Of a stretch of DNA of 64,000 bases, positions 21,781 through 33,490 are shown piece after piece. The notes beneath the pieces were generated by a model that saw nothing but the letters and a program-made list of their open reading frames with translations, ran no database searches and was not told the origin of the DNA. The first letter of the stretch is position 1. Each line of letters starts with the position of its first letter. A program made the position numbers and the translations under genes. Origin of the DNA: Monosporascus cannonballus (taxonomy: Eukaryota; Ascomycota; Sordariomycetes; Xylariales); assembly GCA_004154925.1 (NCBI GenBank), contig QJNS01000188.1:62001-126000 (forward strand), in the 5' to 3' direction.

Positions 21781-24700
21781 ATTCTACCCTCGCGGGCTAG
21801 AGCCCCACGTATTATAGTAATAGGTGACTTCGTACGAGATCCAGTCAAGAGGGTGAAGTGCGACGGAGTTTGGCAAGAACCCACAAGTCCAATGCGAAGA
21901 ATCGACCATAAGCGAAGGACAAGATCGAAAAGCGAGAGGATTCATGTGAAGGGTCTCGGGTGTATGCAAGGCACTCCACAGGACTCACCCTGTTTAAAGG
22001 GGGTTTGCGGGGGACCGGAGAAGGATCTGAGCTATACGTGTGTACTATTGCTAAAATACCTTAGCTATGGCAAATTCAATAGAGCTCGGGAAGAGCGCGG
22101 CAGAAACTGGAGAACCGTTGAACAATTCCTCGATACCCGGCTACGACATATAACGCATGGTCCCATTGTAACCCCAGAATACCTGCTGCTTCTCACCTGA
22201 TACGGGCTGCTGGGCAGGCGGGGAAAGCGTGTAGATGGACCCAGGGACGAATGGAGATGAAGACGACCAGGGGCCCTGTCGGCTCACCTACTTCCCATTA
22301 TTGGATTCCATCTTTCTCAGTTTTTGAGAGCTTGCGGCACAGAGCGCACCCGCGAATTGGGGTGGTTCGGCCGGCGCACACACTTGGTTGACTGGCACTC
22401 TGACGAGGACCGACGTGACCAGAGATTTTTGACCTTCTCTCATCACTGCAATGCTTTCAAGTTGTTGAGTTGACACCCGATGGTGATACCCCCGTAGGTG
22501 GAGTGAGAGAAAATTGATGGTCTGGAGCTACTCCATTTTTGGAGCGGATATGCTGGCAATTTTCGGTAAGGGAGCGGGGCGGGGAAGACGCATGTGCTGG
22601 CTCCTGGGCACTCAGCCCCGAGGTCCTCGCCAGCATTCAGGGTCCCGGATGGGATTCATTAACCTGCAATTGTTCATCTCCAGGTGTGGCGATCCTGTCT
22701 TGGAACGCAGCACAAGTAAGGCCCTATCTGTGTATATCCAAATTGATCTTGATTCATCCAACCGCTGCCCATACGGTGATTGATCAGGGTCCTGATCCTT
22801 GGTGAGACGACGATCTACGTAGCCGCTGGTAACAAAAAAGAACGACGCGATGCGTTAGGTTTGGATGAGAAGTCCGGGGTTAAAGGGGTTGCAGAGCACA
22901 TTAGGAAGCGGCTGAGGTGGCGAATAAGAACAGCCATAGCTAATAGAAACCCCAATGAAAGTCATCAATATCATTAATGATGGTGTGAAGTATGCATCAG
23001 GTTGCCCGCATACTGGTAAAGTCATGCGTGATTCCAGTATACATGAATTAATGCACTAAGGCTAGGTACTAGGGTAAAGAGATACATGTGGGAAAACGCC
23101 CCCTGATAATCTACGGTACCATCGTCTCAGCAAGCCATGCAGCAGTTAACATCTCGCTACCGCTCTTCTGTAACTTGCGTGCCGGCAAATCACAGAACCG
23201 AATTGGCGTTAAGTGGTCCATACGTAAGCATGCGTACGAGTCACCTCCAGCTGTGGTGTCCCTATACCAATATTAGAAGCTGTTAAAGAAGAAACGTCCT
23301 TGGAATGAATTCTTGGATAAGTGAAAATGGACTCTAGGATCCAAAAAAGAAACTCTCCCGCCTATCATCTCTCACGACTTATAATTTAAAGTTGCCGGCT
23401 AAATATGAAGTCGTCTGGGCATTGCTTGTCTTAGAAGTTGGTATTTAGCCTGGCTTGGCATCCCATCTAACCGACTTTCATTGAGGATAAGTTACCTGGG
23501 CCGTGCTGTTGAGGGCGTTTCTGTAAATGTGGTACTGATAAGTGCCTACCTATGTAAAGGCCTAATCGAACCCCACCAACGCTGTAAGAAAGACCAACAA
23601 TGTTCCCTCAAAGCAGGATTACAAGCAGAGAGATTAATCACTTCAACTTGAACTTAATATGTCAGTAAAGAGCCCAGAATTCCTGTCACCTTAGCGAGCC
23701 CGCCCGGACTATTTCACGGTGATCGCGATGAGGTCACGCAGTGGTCATTCTATATAAGCACATATTTGTCCCTACTATGATGGTCGTTGTCCTTCCTATC
23801 TTGAACGAATATGTACCTGCCGATCTACTTCGTAGCACTCCCAGACTAGCGCTAAGAGAGGGCAAGAAAGCGACCGTCCAGCAAGCAATACCCCAGTGCG
23901 AGCCAGATACCGTATATCCAGCGCGCACAGCTGTGCTCCTGGTTATTGAAGTATAGCACACCACATATCGACGCTAGTCGCATCAAGAACGCTTATCACT
24001 GCTAGGAGTAAATAGCCAAACACGAGGACGCCCCTAGGAGCTTATGGCGACCGAACCGTACTTGATACGATATAGGTGATCCGTCATAGTAAATGGCTCT
24101 GCGGATGGGCGGCCGGTTATTGTGTGAGTATATCTAGGCTTATTGCAATATGGAGTCAGCAGACATTGGCATGAGGCTTCTAACGGGCCGAATACTGCGA
24201 ACGGGATGACGACAAAAACGTGGCAACCTCGCTTATCCGCACGCGTTCGTCCAAATGCTAACGCTAACCTGATCTACCCGGAGCTAAGCAAGGAAAGCAT
24301 CAGCGAGCTAGCTTTGTTATTAGAGGCCATGACACCTCTGAGACCCTGCTGATACTACCTATCCTTTATACCATCGCGGTTCCTCTGCCACTCCCATTCG
24401 GGAAGCTGTAAATACGTATAACTAGCTATCACATCAGACTAAGTAAGCGTGGAGAATATTCTACTCGATGAAGTCTTATTGTTATCCCAGTGTCAAGCCT
24501 TATCCTACCTTATCACTTTTAATCATGGCCACACGTCAGTCGTTAACTTTTCCAGGTGTCCGGATATACGCGATCTATGTAAATAATTCAATGTATCCCT
24601 CAAGACTGTGGTCATGAGGCTCTCCGACCCGTGCTGGCGATATATTAATTAATCACCCATGATCCCTGGCCCAGCTTTCCTCGATCTGCTGTTTACTGCC

Positions 24701-27700
24701 GGCATGACTGCTATAACCTAACCTAGTTTACCTGCTTGTAGACACCCTTGAGGCACCGGCCGACATCAAGGGGCGTTTGGAAGACAGATCGCAAGTTCCG
24801 CGACCAGGATCTTCCGAATTTAGCAACCCTACCACTGTAGAACGCGCCAGACGTCCTGTTCGATATAGGCCTTCCTATGCGGCATCTCTCATGCCAAGCG
24901 ATAGTGATTGTTAGAAATTCTCCCTAGATGTTGGGGTAGGTAAATCATTGAACTTGCTTTCCCAGTTTTTGTTTCGCAAACAAAGTGTCCCCCAACCCCC
25001 CTTGTCTGATTAACACCTGCGTCCTGACTATCCTTCCCTCACACCCATACTCCCCTACCTTAGACCCCCGCATGCACAAGCAACGATCAAGTTTGGTCTG
25101 CGTAACATCGAACGACCCTCCCTTACCACATCTGCAAATTTCCGGTCCACCAATGAGAAGTCCGAATAGAAGTAGACTTCGGAGCTTCTAGTAACGCCGA
25201 TAGTACCCAGGTCGCTCAGACGGTAGAGGTCCTTGCGTGTCTGTCAATACGACCTTGTATGTTGTCGCTATCTCAACGTCGATAAGGGTCCATATCAACT
25301 ACGTAGTATATCAAATCAGCTTCTCCAGTCTTCTAAGCGGCTTGTAAAGGCAAGCCAAATTTCCAGCTTTCGCTTGGGCGTATGACGCAGTAGAGGAGGC
25401 TCTCCCTCGTCGCGTCCGATTACGTCTTAGCCGATACCAGGCAGCCTATGTATTTATCGCCCATTGGGTCAGTCTTTTCGGCCTCGGGGTATCCACTAAT
25501 GCCTAGGCACTCCGTGTCTAAATTACCGGCGAAGTGTGCTGTCCGGGAAGCCCAACATTCTGGCAGGATGATTGGCTCGTGGCTCGGTGAGTTTGTCTTC
25601 AATGAGAACTTTATCCCTTCACGGCGGTTGCAATTGGTGGTTGTGTCAGACTCTGGGACGTTGTGTGATTCCTGTAGAGAGTCCGTCCGAGGTTGATGCA
25701 GATGTCTAAAGAGCCGCGAGAAATACAGCGCATGTGTAACTCGAACTAATGGAAGACACTCCTCGAGGGGGCAGGGGACGCAAGGAGAGTATTCTCCATG
25801 AGCTTCAGTTCAGCTCTGCTCATGATAGCCTACCTTGACACTGTCGGTTTCGTACGGATATTCTTGACTCGATAGTGGCCCCCCTGATCTAGGAGGGCCC
25901 CTTGTGAGATCTGTTTTCGTGATCCAGTACGGTCTACAGGCAGAGCTGCATGCGGTAGTCTATTTGGCGGCATACTAGGGGACACCCTCAACTGGGCATC
26001 TTGTGGCCCCTGAGTTCCTTGCCAGGCTTTGGCGAGGATCACGGCGGGGGGAAATAGTGTGGGGGGTTCACTATGTTTGCGAGCTCGACCGCCTCCAGCG
26101 TCCTGCGAGATGATCATCACACGGCCGTCACCCCGCAGGCCGACAGCTACTAAGCTGCCGTCCGCACTGAGCAAAATGTGACAGTGCATCAGGCCGCCCG
26201 CCCGGGATCTCTGGGCCTTGGTGAGCAGCCCCATGGAGAAAGTGATTAGCGGGTCGAGAGGAACCTCGGTCTTGTCGCTTTGTCCAAAGGGTGGATTCCT
26301 CCACGAGCTCTCATCGCGAAGCGACGCGATCGGGAATCTCTTGTCGGCCTGCGGAACGGGGTATCAGCAACGACAGGCGCGTTAAGACAGGTCGGCAGCG
26401 AATCGCCCTACGGTTACCTGGATCTCACCCGCCGAAGCACCCTCGGGAATAGCTTCTCCCTCATCGTGTGTCCCGAGACTGAATAGCCTCTCAAAACCAA
26501 GTGTCTCGTTCCCGTAGATGGCCTAGTAGCCTGCGATGCCATTGGGCGACTCAGATATCAGAGACGGAGGAAGACGTTATCGGGGGCCAACCTGAATACG
26601 CCGTGTCCCGGTCCGGGTCCAGGGGGGTCGGCAAGTGTGGTAAGACTTTAATGGTCCGCCCCGACACGCGAAATAGATGGGCGGCTGCATCTGTACCCGG
26701 ATTATGCTCTCCAGCGGGCTCGAGAACGGCATCGTGCGGATGGGGGGCTTCCCTGCTCGCCGGGTCTGGTCCCGGTCGCTCCAGCACGTAGGTCCCATTG
26801 TCTACAAACTCGAGCTCACCGTCTGTAAGAGCAGCGAGGACAAGTAGAGTAGTAGGTGGGACTAAGTGCCCGGTGTACCCCTTGTCGACCTTACTAATTA
26901 TAACTAAGACAGGGCTAAGGCGGCAATGGATGGGGACGTGGCCCGGGTGCAGTAAGGCATGCAATCAAGGATGACACTCAATACGCGGTATAGACAGTCC
27001 GTGCTCACCAACATCACTGTACGGCGTTATCTTAGCGGCGGCAGACAGAGCTGGATTCTATCCGAACTGGTTGATTGAATGTCCCGAACCGGTTGGTGCC
27101 CCCCAAACCCTCGTCTTCATAGAAGAGCAAAGAGCGGCGAGCGCCTACAACTCCCAGGGATATTCGTTGTTAGTTACCTCCACGGGGCCACCATATGCCG
27201 CATGAGGCTAGAATATAGACTCCAACAGAGATTGTATGGAATGTCCAATGGCATTTCGGCCAAGATCGACCTTAATCGCTTTGCTACGGCTGGCGAGCAC
27301 TGGCAATCCATCAAAATATGTTTATTCCTATACAAACTTGTATAAGATTTTACCTGACCCTACGGTGGACCCTGTGGAGGTGATTAACAAAGAATACCCC
27401 TGAGAGTTGTAGGGTAACCCGCAACGGGTACGGCCCGCACTTGAGCGTAGCCGGAAACGGTCCTTGGCGCGGGGCGGGCTGAGTCGCTGGCGCATGTCAA
27501 TTTCAATGTCTCGTGTGTGGGCGTACGAAATGATGTTAGCTGGGCACGACCCAACTGCTGCCGCGGACAGCGGTCCTGCCAGGTAGCGCATCTCTCCATC
27601 CCTAGCAAAGCGTGTACGGTACCCCGGATGCCTCGGCAAGTTAATATGGGAGACGGATAAAGACGAGAAAATAGCGGCCACTCTTGTCACGAGTGCAAAG

Positions 27701-30700
27701 CCTACATTGCGATTCTTTATAGGGCGCGGCATGAGCTCCCGTAGCGTTCGAGCCCGGACTTCCTTTTCCCCGAACATACCGCCAGTTTGAGTGCACGCCC
27801 GTTAGCGGGGTGAGGCAGGTTTCTTGGTCCTAGCGCACGATTTCCCTCCTTTGTCCACGATATCTAGTTTATCCGGAGGAATCCGGATGTTGCGCTCTGT
27901 CCCAGTTGTCTACGGTATGACGTTTGCACGGAGACGCTGATCGCACTTCCTCTAGACGAACTAATGGTAGGGTATCATAAGACCACATTTTCACGCTCTC
28001 GGGATACTCTCTTTGAGGAAATACCTAATTCGGTTCTTTCACCCCATATATGATTGGTTCTATAGGTATCTCTAGATTCGCTTACACTTACGTGTAATTA
28101 CCCTAGGAACCGCTAACGCAGATATGAAAGGACCCTCGCTTTTAATGCCTTACGGGGAAGACTCGTGGAGACGAGGAGCCATCCGGGGTCAACTTTGTAA
28201 CTACTACCCTTTTCAGCCCTGGGAAAGCTTCTAAGACCGTTTTCTGGCATTCCCTTATAGGATAGCCATTCTTAACTTAAAGAAACTCGTGCTTTTCATA
28301 CGACTCCGCAGGCTGGTAGGGCATGATCCCTCGCGATGTTAATAAAAAATTGCCTAAGTTAGTTATTGAGCGGTCCTGGCTTGTGGTCTTGGAAACTTCG
28401 TCAGAACGGTTGAACGACTAATAACTGTGACTTAAGTGTCCGAAAATCTCATTTACACAGCCCTCCATCCTGTCCCGTTCCAAACGTGGAGGTGAGTCGG
28501 GATCCTTCACCTCATCCTTGGCTGTATGTGTCTTATGGACTACAAGCATTTTGACAGAGAGCCTGGTCTGAGGACCGGTTCCAGGCCTTCTAGCGCCCTC
28601 TCGTACGACCCATAACGCAGCGAATCGTGGTAACGTCTATTTGATAGGTCCAAGGTGACCCGGTGATGGTCCGGGGATCAAACGCGATGTAACAGTAAAC
28701 CGTAAATGAACTCTTTCGTCCTGGCACGCTAATGCCGGCTTTTTATAAGGCTGCCGGAAGTCTGGAGTCTGGACCCATATCTTAATTCAGAACTAACCAA
28801 CACAGAGTCGCTCGTAACCCTCCAGACTATCACGGGAACGAACGATGTAAACGTTGGGTAATACTTTACTTAATGATTGATATAAGAGTAGCGTCCAACT
28901 TCGGGAGCCTCACACCATAGGCAACACTACAGACACAAGCCTGCGGCATTACGCAAGTCGACTATAGTCAACGGAATTGAACTAATAGACCGAGCTCGAT
29001 CGTGTTGTTGGATTTCGGGCTCTCAGGTAGCTCTACGGTGAGTTGTCGATTAGACCGGAATGAGTTCAGACCGAATTTGAGTGTCTAGAAACACATATCA
29101 AGGGCTTCAAACACAAATATCGTATCAACAGTTTAGATATTCGAGCCATAAGGCAGGTAACCTTAGTCCAATCATGGATTGTTTTCAAGGCAAGGGTAGC
29201 ACATGTTGCTGCCTCCGTTGTTTCCCCTTGGGGCTACGTTAGTCTGGTGTCGCGGTGTATATGTAACGCTATGACAGACCACGTAATAGCGGCGTCGCTT
29301 TTGCGACACCTGACAGTATCCGGAGTCCCGTAATCGGTCGATAGTGAGGCATAGCGAAGACCTCTCAACATGGACCGAAATGTGTGTCCTGCGCCTTTTC
29401 GTATGACTTCTCGAATCTCGACATCACGGTTCCAAGCGTCAAGTCTTTACCATGCGTCCGTCTGATTGGATATTTGTTTCAAATGTTGGTGCTAAGGCTC
29501 CTTACTGGGCTTTCTCCGAACATCAGAGTAGTTCTCACAAAAAGGGGCTCACCAAGCTACCAAGATTTCTTAGGAGTAGTTAACAAGCCTTCCCTTTTCC
29601 GTAGCCACGTAATATCATATCCATTCCCAAAAAGCAACGTGTCTTGAAGTGTTGTCAACTATTGATGTTATCCCTAAAGAGCCGCATGGTATAATCGATA
29701 GTGTAAGAAGTTACGATAGCGGCATATATGGGCGGTTCTCATTATTCTCGGAACAGGCATAGGGTCAAACTCCGCTTGGCAATATGGCAGATACAGCTAG
29801 CTGTCGTAAGAGGTTCCACAGATCTAAGGAGCCCAGTTACGGGGTTGAGGTATTTGGGAAATCAGGGGTAAGCCGGCTGTGATGTCCATCGAAAGAACGG
29901 AGCCCCCCCTGTGCTTGGCAAGCTGCAGGCTTATGACGCGGCGCAGGTGAAGTCCCGGTCTTATAATCAAACACTCGTTGGTTTTTGCTGACACGGAGAA
30001 GTATATCCCGCTGCCAAACAATTCTTGATATATGGTGGAGGTATTCGCATGTAACATAGGTGTTATCGGATCATGGTAGTATCTTGTTTAAACTGTATGC
30101 TATCGTGTGAAAGACCTTAGTCTTCAGATCTTGTATCTGTCTCTTTGGTTAAACATTGCTCATCTTGACCGTGCTCCGGTGACGGCGGCCAGGTTAAGGA
30201 GATCCCTTCTTATTACTATTGTTTTTTTTACCCGTCCCAAGCTCATACTTATAAGCCTTTTTGGCCTTTGGACATCGTTATCGGCCTCGTATCTTATTCT
30301 GCCTTCGCAATTTGGGATAACCGCCGTGTAAGTGGTGTAAAAGCGATGCTGTTTAATGCCCGAAGTTATGATAATTGTGTTCTAGTGACATTATGTGACA
30401 CAGGGTTTAACTCAGCATATAATAGAGTCACCACCTAAATATGAGGCAGCAGCGGCTTCTCGGAATGTTTAGGACACCATATAGGATTTGGGGGCGTTGA
30501 TAAAGGAACCATAAGCTGACCCCAGAAGCTAGAGTTGCTCATAGTAGAACATGTAGCCCCCCCGGTTGGCATTAAATTCATTTTCGAGCGTAATCATTTA
30601 GAAATCATGATTATCCTTTAACGATTCGGCTCTTGACAACTTGTAGGATATGTCCTTATGTGGACGGAATAACGTGTTGCACATTTAACTTTGTAAAGTT

Positions 30701-30815
30701 GCAGCAGGGACGATGATCTTCCTGTTCGACATTCAGGTGATTAGCGAGATCCAACATGTCCTGCTCTGATCTTTCTTGTTGGCAAGGAGACGTGGCGAAG
30801 GGGAGTTACAACCCC
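21781..30815. other. 9 kb without an intact gene
   Basis: Composition is balanced, unlike the RIP blocks, yet no ORF passes about 150 codons and no splice chain was found. ORFs scatter evenly over both strands. The single identifiable item is the lactonase relic at about 25830-27600. Elsewhere (22000-25800, 27800-30800) I see no domains, tRNA genes, long repeats or transposon ends. The first few hundred bases upstream of 21780 must contain the regulator's promoter. Long decay of former genes without RIP would fit; rapidly evolving noncoding DNA is the alternative. Confidence 0.5.
25830..27600 (-). pseudogene. Decayed 7-bladed beta-propeller lactonase (6-phosphogluconolactonase-like)
   Basis: Order on the minus strand matches a secreted fungal lactonase (Pfam Lactonase, PF10282). 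A possible signal start, MRYL followed by an SAAAVGS stretch, lies near 27590. A DEGLGGTN piece lies near 27120-27150. Then come LTDGELEFVDNGTYVLERPG and APHPHDAVLEP (26710-26870), then NETLGFERLFSLGTHDEGEA and IPEGASAGEI (about 26430-26520). LDPLITFSM and VAVGLRGDGRVMIIS (about 26105-26265) close the recognisable part. The last two groups correspond to propeller blades with the family words DPLITFSID and VAVGLQxDGRVxII. The frame breaks at about 26550. An in-frame TAG lies at about 26527, and TAA and TGA near 26385 and 26365. The protein then runs open to 25830 but without family sequence after about 26080. Composition is not RIP-like, so decay was by ordinary mutation. The N-terminal part is the least certain. 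Confidence 0.72.
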
Positions 30816-30817
30816 TA
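30816..30817. repeat. TA target-site duplication, left copy
   Basis: The dinucleotide TA directly abuts the left terminal inverted repeat and is matched by TA at 32752-32753 after the right one. TA duplication is the rule for Tc1/mariner/pogo insertion. Confidence 0.75.
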
Positions 30818-30854
30818 AGATGACCCCCCCATCCGCGCTCCACCCCATCAACGC
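30818..30854 (+). repeat. Left terminal inverted repeat of pogo-type transposon
   Basis: 37 bp beginning AGATGACCCCCCCATCCGCG. It equals the reverse complement of 32715-32751 except at one base (G here, A in the other copy), a RIP-type transition. The repeat has kept its C-runs while the interior became A+T-rich. Confidence 0.88.
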
Positions 30855-31399
30855 TCCACCCAATTTTGAAGCCATCGCCACAACAACCTCTTTATTCAAA
30901 TAACAATATCTTAATAGCCTTTTCATTAATTAATTCCATACTAAGTAAACCGTATAATAATGCAATCCGCTTCCATCTCGTTATTTTCGTCGTTTCCGGA
31001 AGGCTCGGTTTCCTGTTAATTTTGCCGAATAACAGTGGAGCGTTTTTTTGCAAGGGCCTTCCGCCTTACTTTTACCTTCCTGACCAAAATTATCTTTACG
31101 AAGCCCTTATTAGGTTCGGGTTATACCTTTCCATATTTTTTAGGCTTTGCTTTTTTAAGGGTTATAATTATTTACCTATTAAGAACCTCGGTAACAAAGA
31201 GTTTGGCGGTTTTATTATTAAAGGTTTTGGCGAACTTGCAAAATAAAAAACATACGGTAAGATTTCCGTAAACTGGATTAACCTATATTAGGGCTTTTTC
31301 GATCCGAATTAATTCCTTAAATAATTTAAGTATTTTAATACCTAAAGCAGTTATTTGGGATAAAAAAATTAGGTCGTTCTGGGATAAAAATTAATTTCC

Positions 31400-32632
31400 G
31401 GATAAATGTATTTATTATCCCCCCTCTTTTTTAACGTATTTATTATTTAATACCTTCGCCTTATTAATAGGACGTAAATTTATTATTTTCCAGCCTTTTA
31501 TAATATATTCCAAAGTTATTATAATTTTTTGTTATATTTTTACAAACGCCTAAAAGAAATCGGTTTTATTTATAATTTCGGAAGCCCGCCCGTAATAACG
31601 TTTGCAAAACTAATAACAATACTTCCACTTTAAAGTAACGAATATATTTACGTTAAAAAATTAAAAAATATAAAAAATATAAGTAAATAAGAAAATAATA
31701 TATATTTTATTTTAAAAATATATCCATATAAATTCCTTAATAATATAACTTTTATAACCGTTAATTATTAATAATTTTTATTCGTCCGGATTTTTAAATT
31801 TGGTATAAAAAATAAAGATTTCGCGAAATTATTTTAAGCCGATTTCGTTATTCGTTTAACCGTTTTTTAACGTGGTAAAATATTAGCTTTTATATATTTT
31901 ATCGTCCAAATTAAGAAATTATTATTATTATATATTAATGCCGTTAAAGATTACAAAAGGCGGTAACAATCGCCCGTTAGCATTAATATAAGCAATTATA
32001 ATAATTTATCCCTTTTTAAAAGCATTCTTTAAGAAAATATTTTTCTTAAAGGCTTTTTTAAAGACGAAATAATTTTCGCCCATATTTTTTATTATTCCGA
32101 TTTCGTCCGCATTAAATTAGTTCCTTTATTTAATAACTTTAATTTCCGACAAGGAAAAATATCTAAATAAAACGTTAATAAAGGCCGGGAAAACGCCATT
32201 TAAATATTTATAATTAATAAATTTGCCCTTAATAATCCTAATTCCAGAATAACAACGTAAAAATCGGGCTACTTAACCTTTTCTTAAGCGTTTAAGGCTG
32301 CCGTTATTAATTAAGAGGCATTATATATATAAGCGGAATTACGAATAAGGTAACGCATACCCTAATTAACCTTGTATAATAACTTAACGGGCTAAAGCTT
32401 CCTTTTGGATTCGTAATAGCTTTTGACGATTTTTATCGAACTTTTTTTTCGTCCGTATACCTTGGATGCGGCGTAAGATATATCTTTTATTAACCTGGTA
32501 ACCCTTAGAGGTTGAACGCAAGGACTTCCTACGTGTTATTTCGTTAATCGCCTGCGCCGTACGGAATTGAGCTAAGGGCTGCATATCGTTCGAAAGCGCA
32601 GATTTTGCTAAAGAAGAAGATAATTTTTTCAA
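31400..32632 (-). pseudogene. Degenerate DDE transposase (pogo/Fot1 type)
   Basis: N-terminal open stretch 32384-32632 is basic and sits where the DNA-binding region should be. It continues into a broken stretch resembling the family's RWVIxQGRLGYAxxHxQ and KRWVARFLRRNP segments. The catalytic core shows FNADEIGIIKNMGEN (Asp codon at 32105-32107), NANGRLLPPFVIFNG, NEIGLK and PDE-K-LLIINGYKSY. The second catalytic residue (codon 31760-31762) reads Asn instead of Asp, as a G-to-A change would produce. Several in-frame stops replace Trp and Gln codons. It cannot encode an active enzyme. Confidence 0.85.
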
Positions 32633-32714
32633 TTTTTTAAAGCGTTGTTAAGAAGCTTTTTATATGGAAAGAAATCAGTAAGTGGATCGACGCGCAACGC
32701 GGTTGTGGGGTGGC

Positions 32715-32751
32715 GCGTTGATGGGGTGGAGCGCGGATGGGGGGGTTATCT
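32715..32751 (-). repeat. Right terminal inverted repeat of pogo-type transposon
   Basis: The reverse complement begins AGATAACCCCCCCATCCGCG and pairs with 30818-30854 over 37 bp with one mismatch. It is followed by TA at 32752-32753, the right target duplication. Confidence 0.88.
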
Positions 32752-32753
32752 TA

Positions 32754-33490
32754 TCTTCCTTTCGATTTTTTTTTCATCAAGATATATTCAACTAAATGAC
32801 GAGTCCATATATCCGACATATTGACAAATTTCCTAGCTAAAGTATGGCGGAGGGCGATGGTCCCTATCTTACGGCTGAATAGATGGTTGGACGGTCATCC
32901 ACAAATGCTTTCCTCCATGGTTATATCATTCACGCCTTCGTCTTTTGCGGTTATGTATACTCTTGCTTACGTAAAACTCATGACAGCCATCCGTTCTCTT
33001 TCAAATAACTATACGACCTACAAAACTGTGCAAAGTATGCACTACAAGAACTTAGCTCAGACCGCCGCGTATACGGAGTATGTTGATCTTGTTACCATGC
33101 TTCTAGGCTTTAGTTTTATACCGGAATCGGATCCAATTTCAAATCCTCGTAGCGGTAGGTTGTTGCAAAGTTTGTTTAACCAGGACATATATACATTTTG
33201 AGCGTCCTAGCAAGCGCGTCAGAGTTAAGGGTGACAGGATGGGCCATACGAAAGAATCCTACGTCACTCTGGTGTCTCGAAAACAACCAACTATGAGTTG
33301 TCATTGGGGATCGTGTGATAGAAGCAGTCATTAGAACGGGTAAAGATTTCATGAAGGACATTCTGTTTGGCTATCAGCTGTTGAACCTAGTAACGCCATG
33401 GCTTCGTTAGCTAACCGGCTAGTGGAAATTGCTTCGGCCACTCCGGTATTCTTATTTCTTGGCTACCACTGTTTTTACCTGTATTTAAGG
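32754..33490. other. Balanced-composition flank with one unassigned ORF
   Basis: This continues the gene-poor DNA interrupted by the pogo element. A 126-codon plus-strand ORF (32821-33201) contains hydrophobic stretches but no recognised motif and may be chance. Composition changes abruptly to A+T-rich at about 33490-33530. Confidence 0.4.

Larger units (their letters stand above)
30818..32751 (-). mobile_element. Complete but dead Fot1/pogo-type DNA transposon (1934 bp)
   Basis: The element is bounded by 37-bp terminal inverted repeats and flanking TA dinucleotides. It has the usual Fot1/pogo size and holds a transposase remnant on the minus strand. The interior is strongly A+T-rich with many stops, while flanks on both sides are of balanced composition, so it inserted into already gene-poor DNA and was then mutated as a repeat. 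Terminal repeats look almost intact, so a transposase supplied from elsewhere might in principle still recognise them (inference). Confidence 0.88.

Noticed and set aside
30866..31246. 126-codon plus-strand ORF inside the pogo element
   Set aside because: The transposase motifs are all on the minus strand. This frame is antisense to the C-terminal part.
32821..33201. 126-codon plus-strand ORF considered as a gene
   Set aside because: No recognised motif, no splice partner, and similar lengths occur by chance in this interval. Kept only as a note under the flank.
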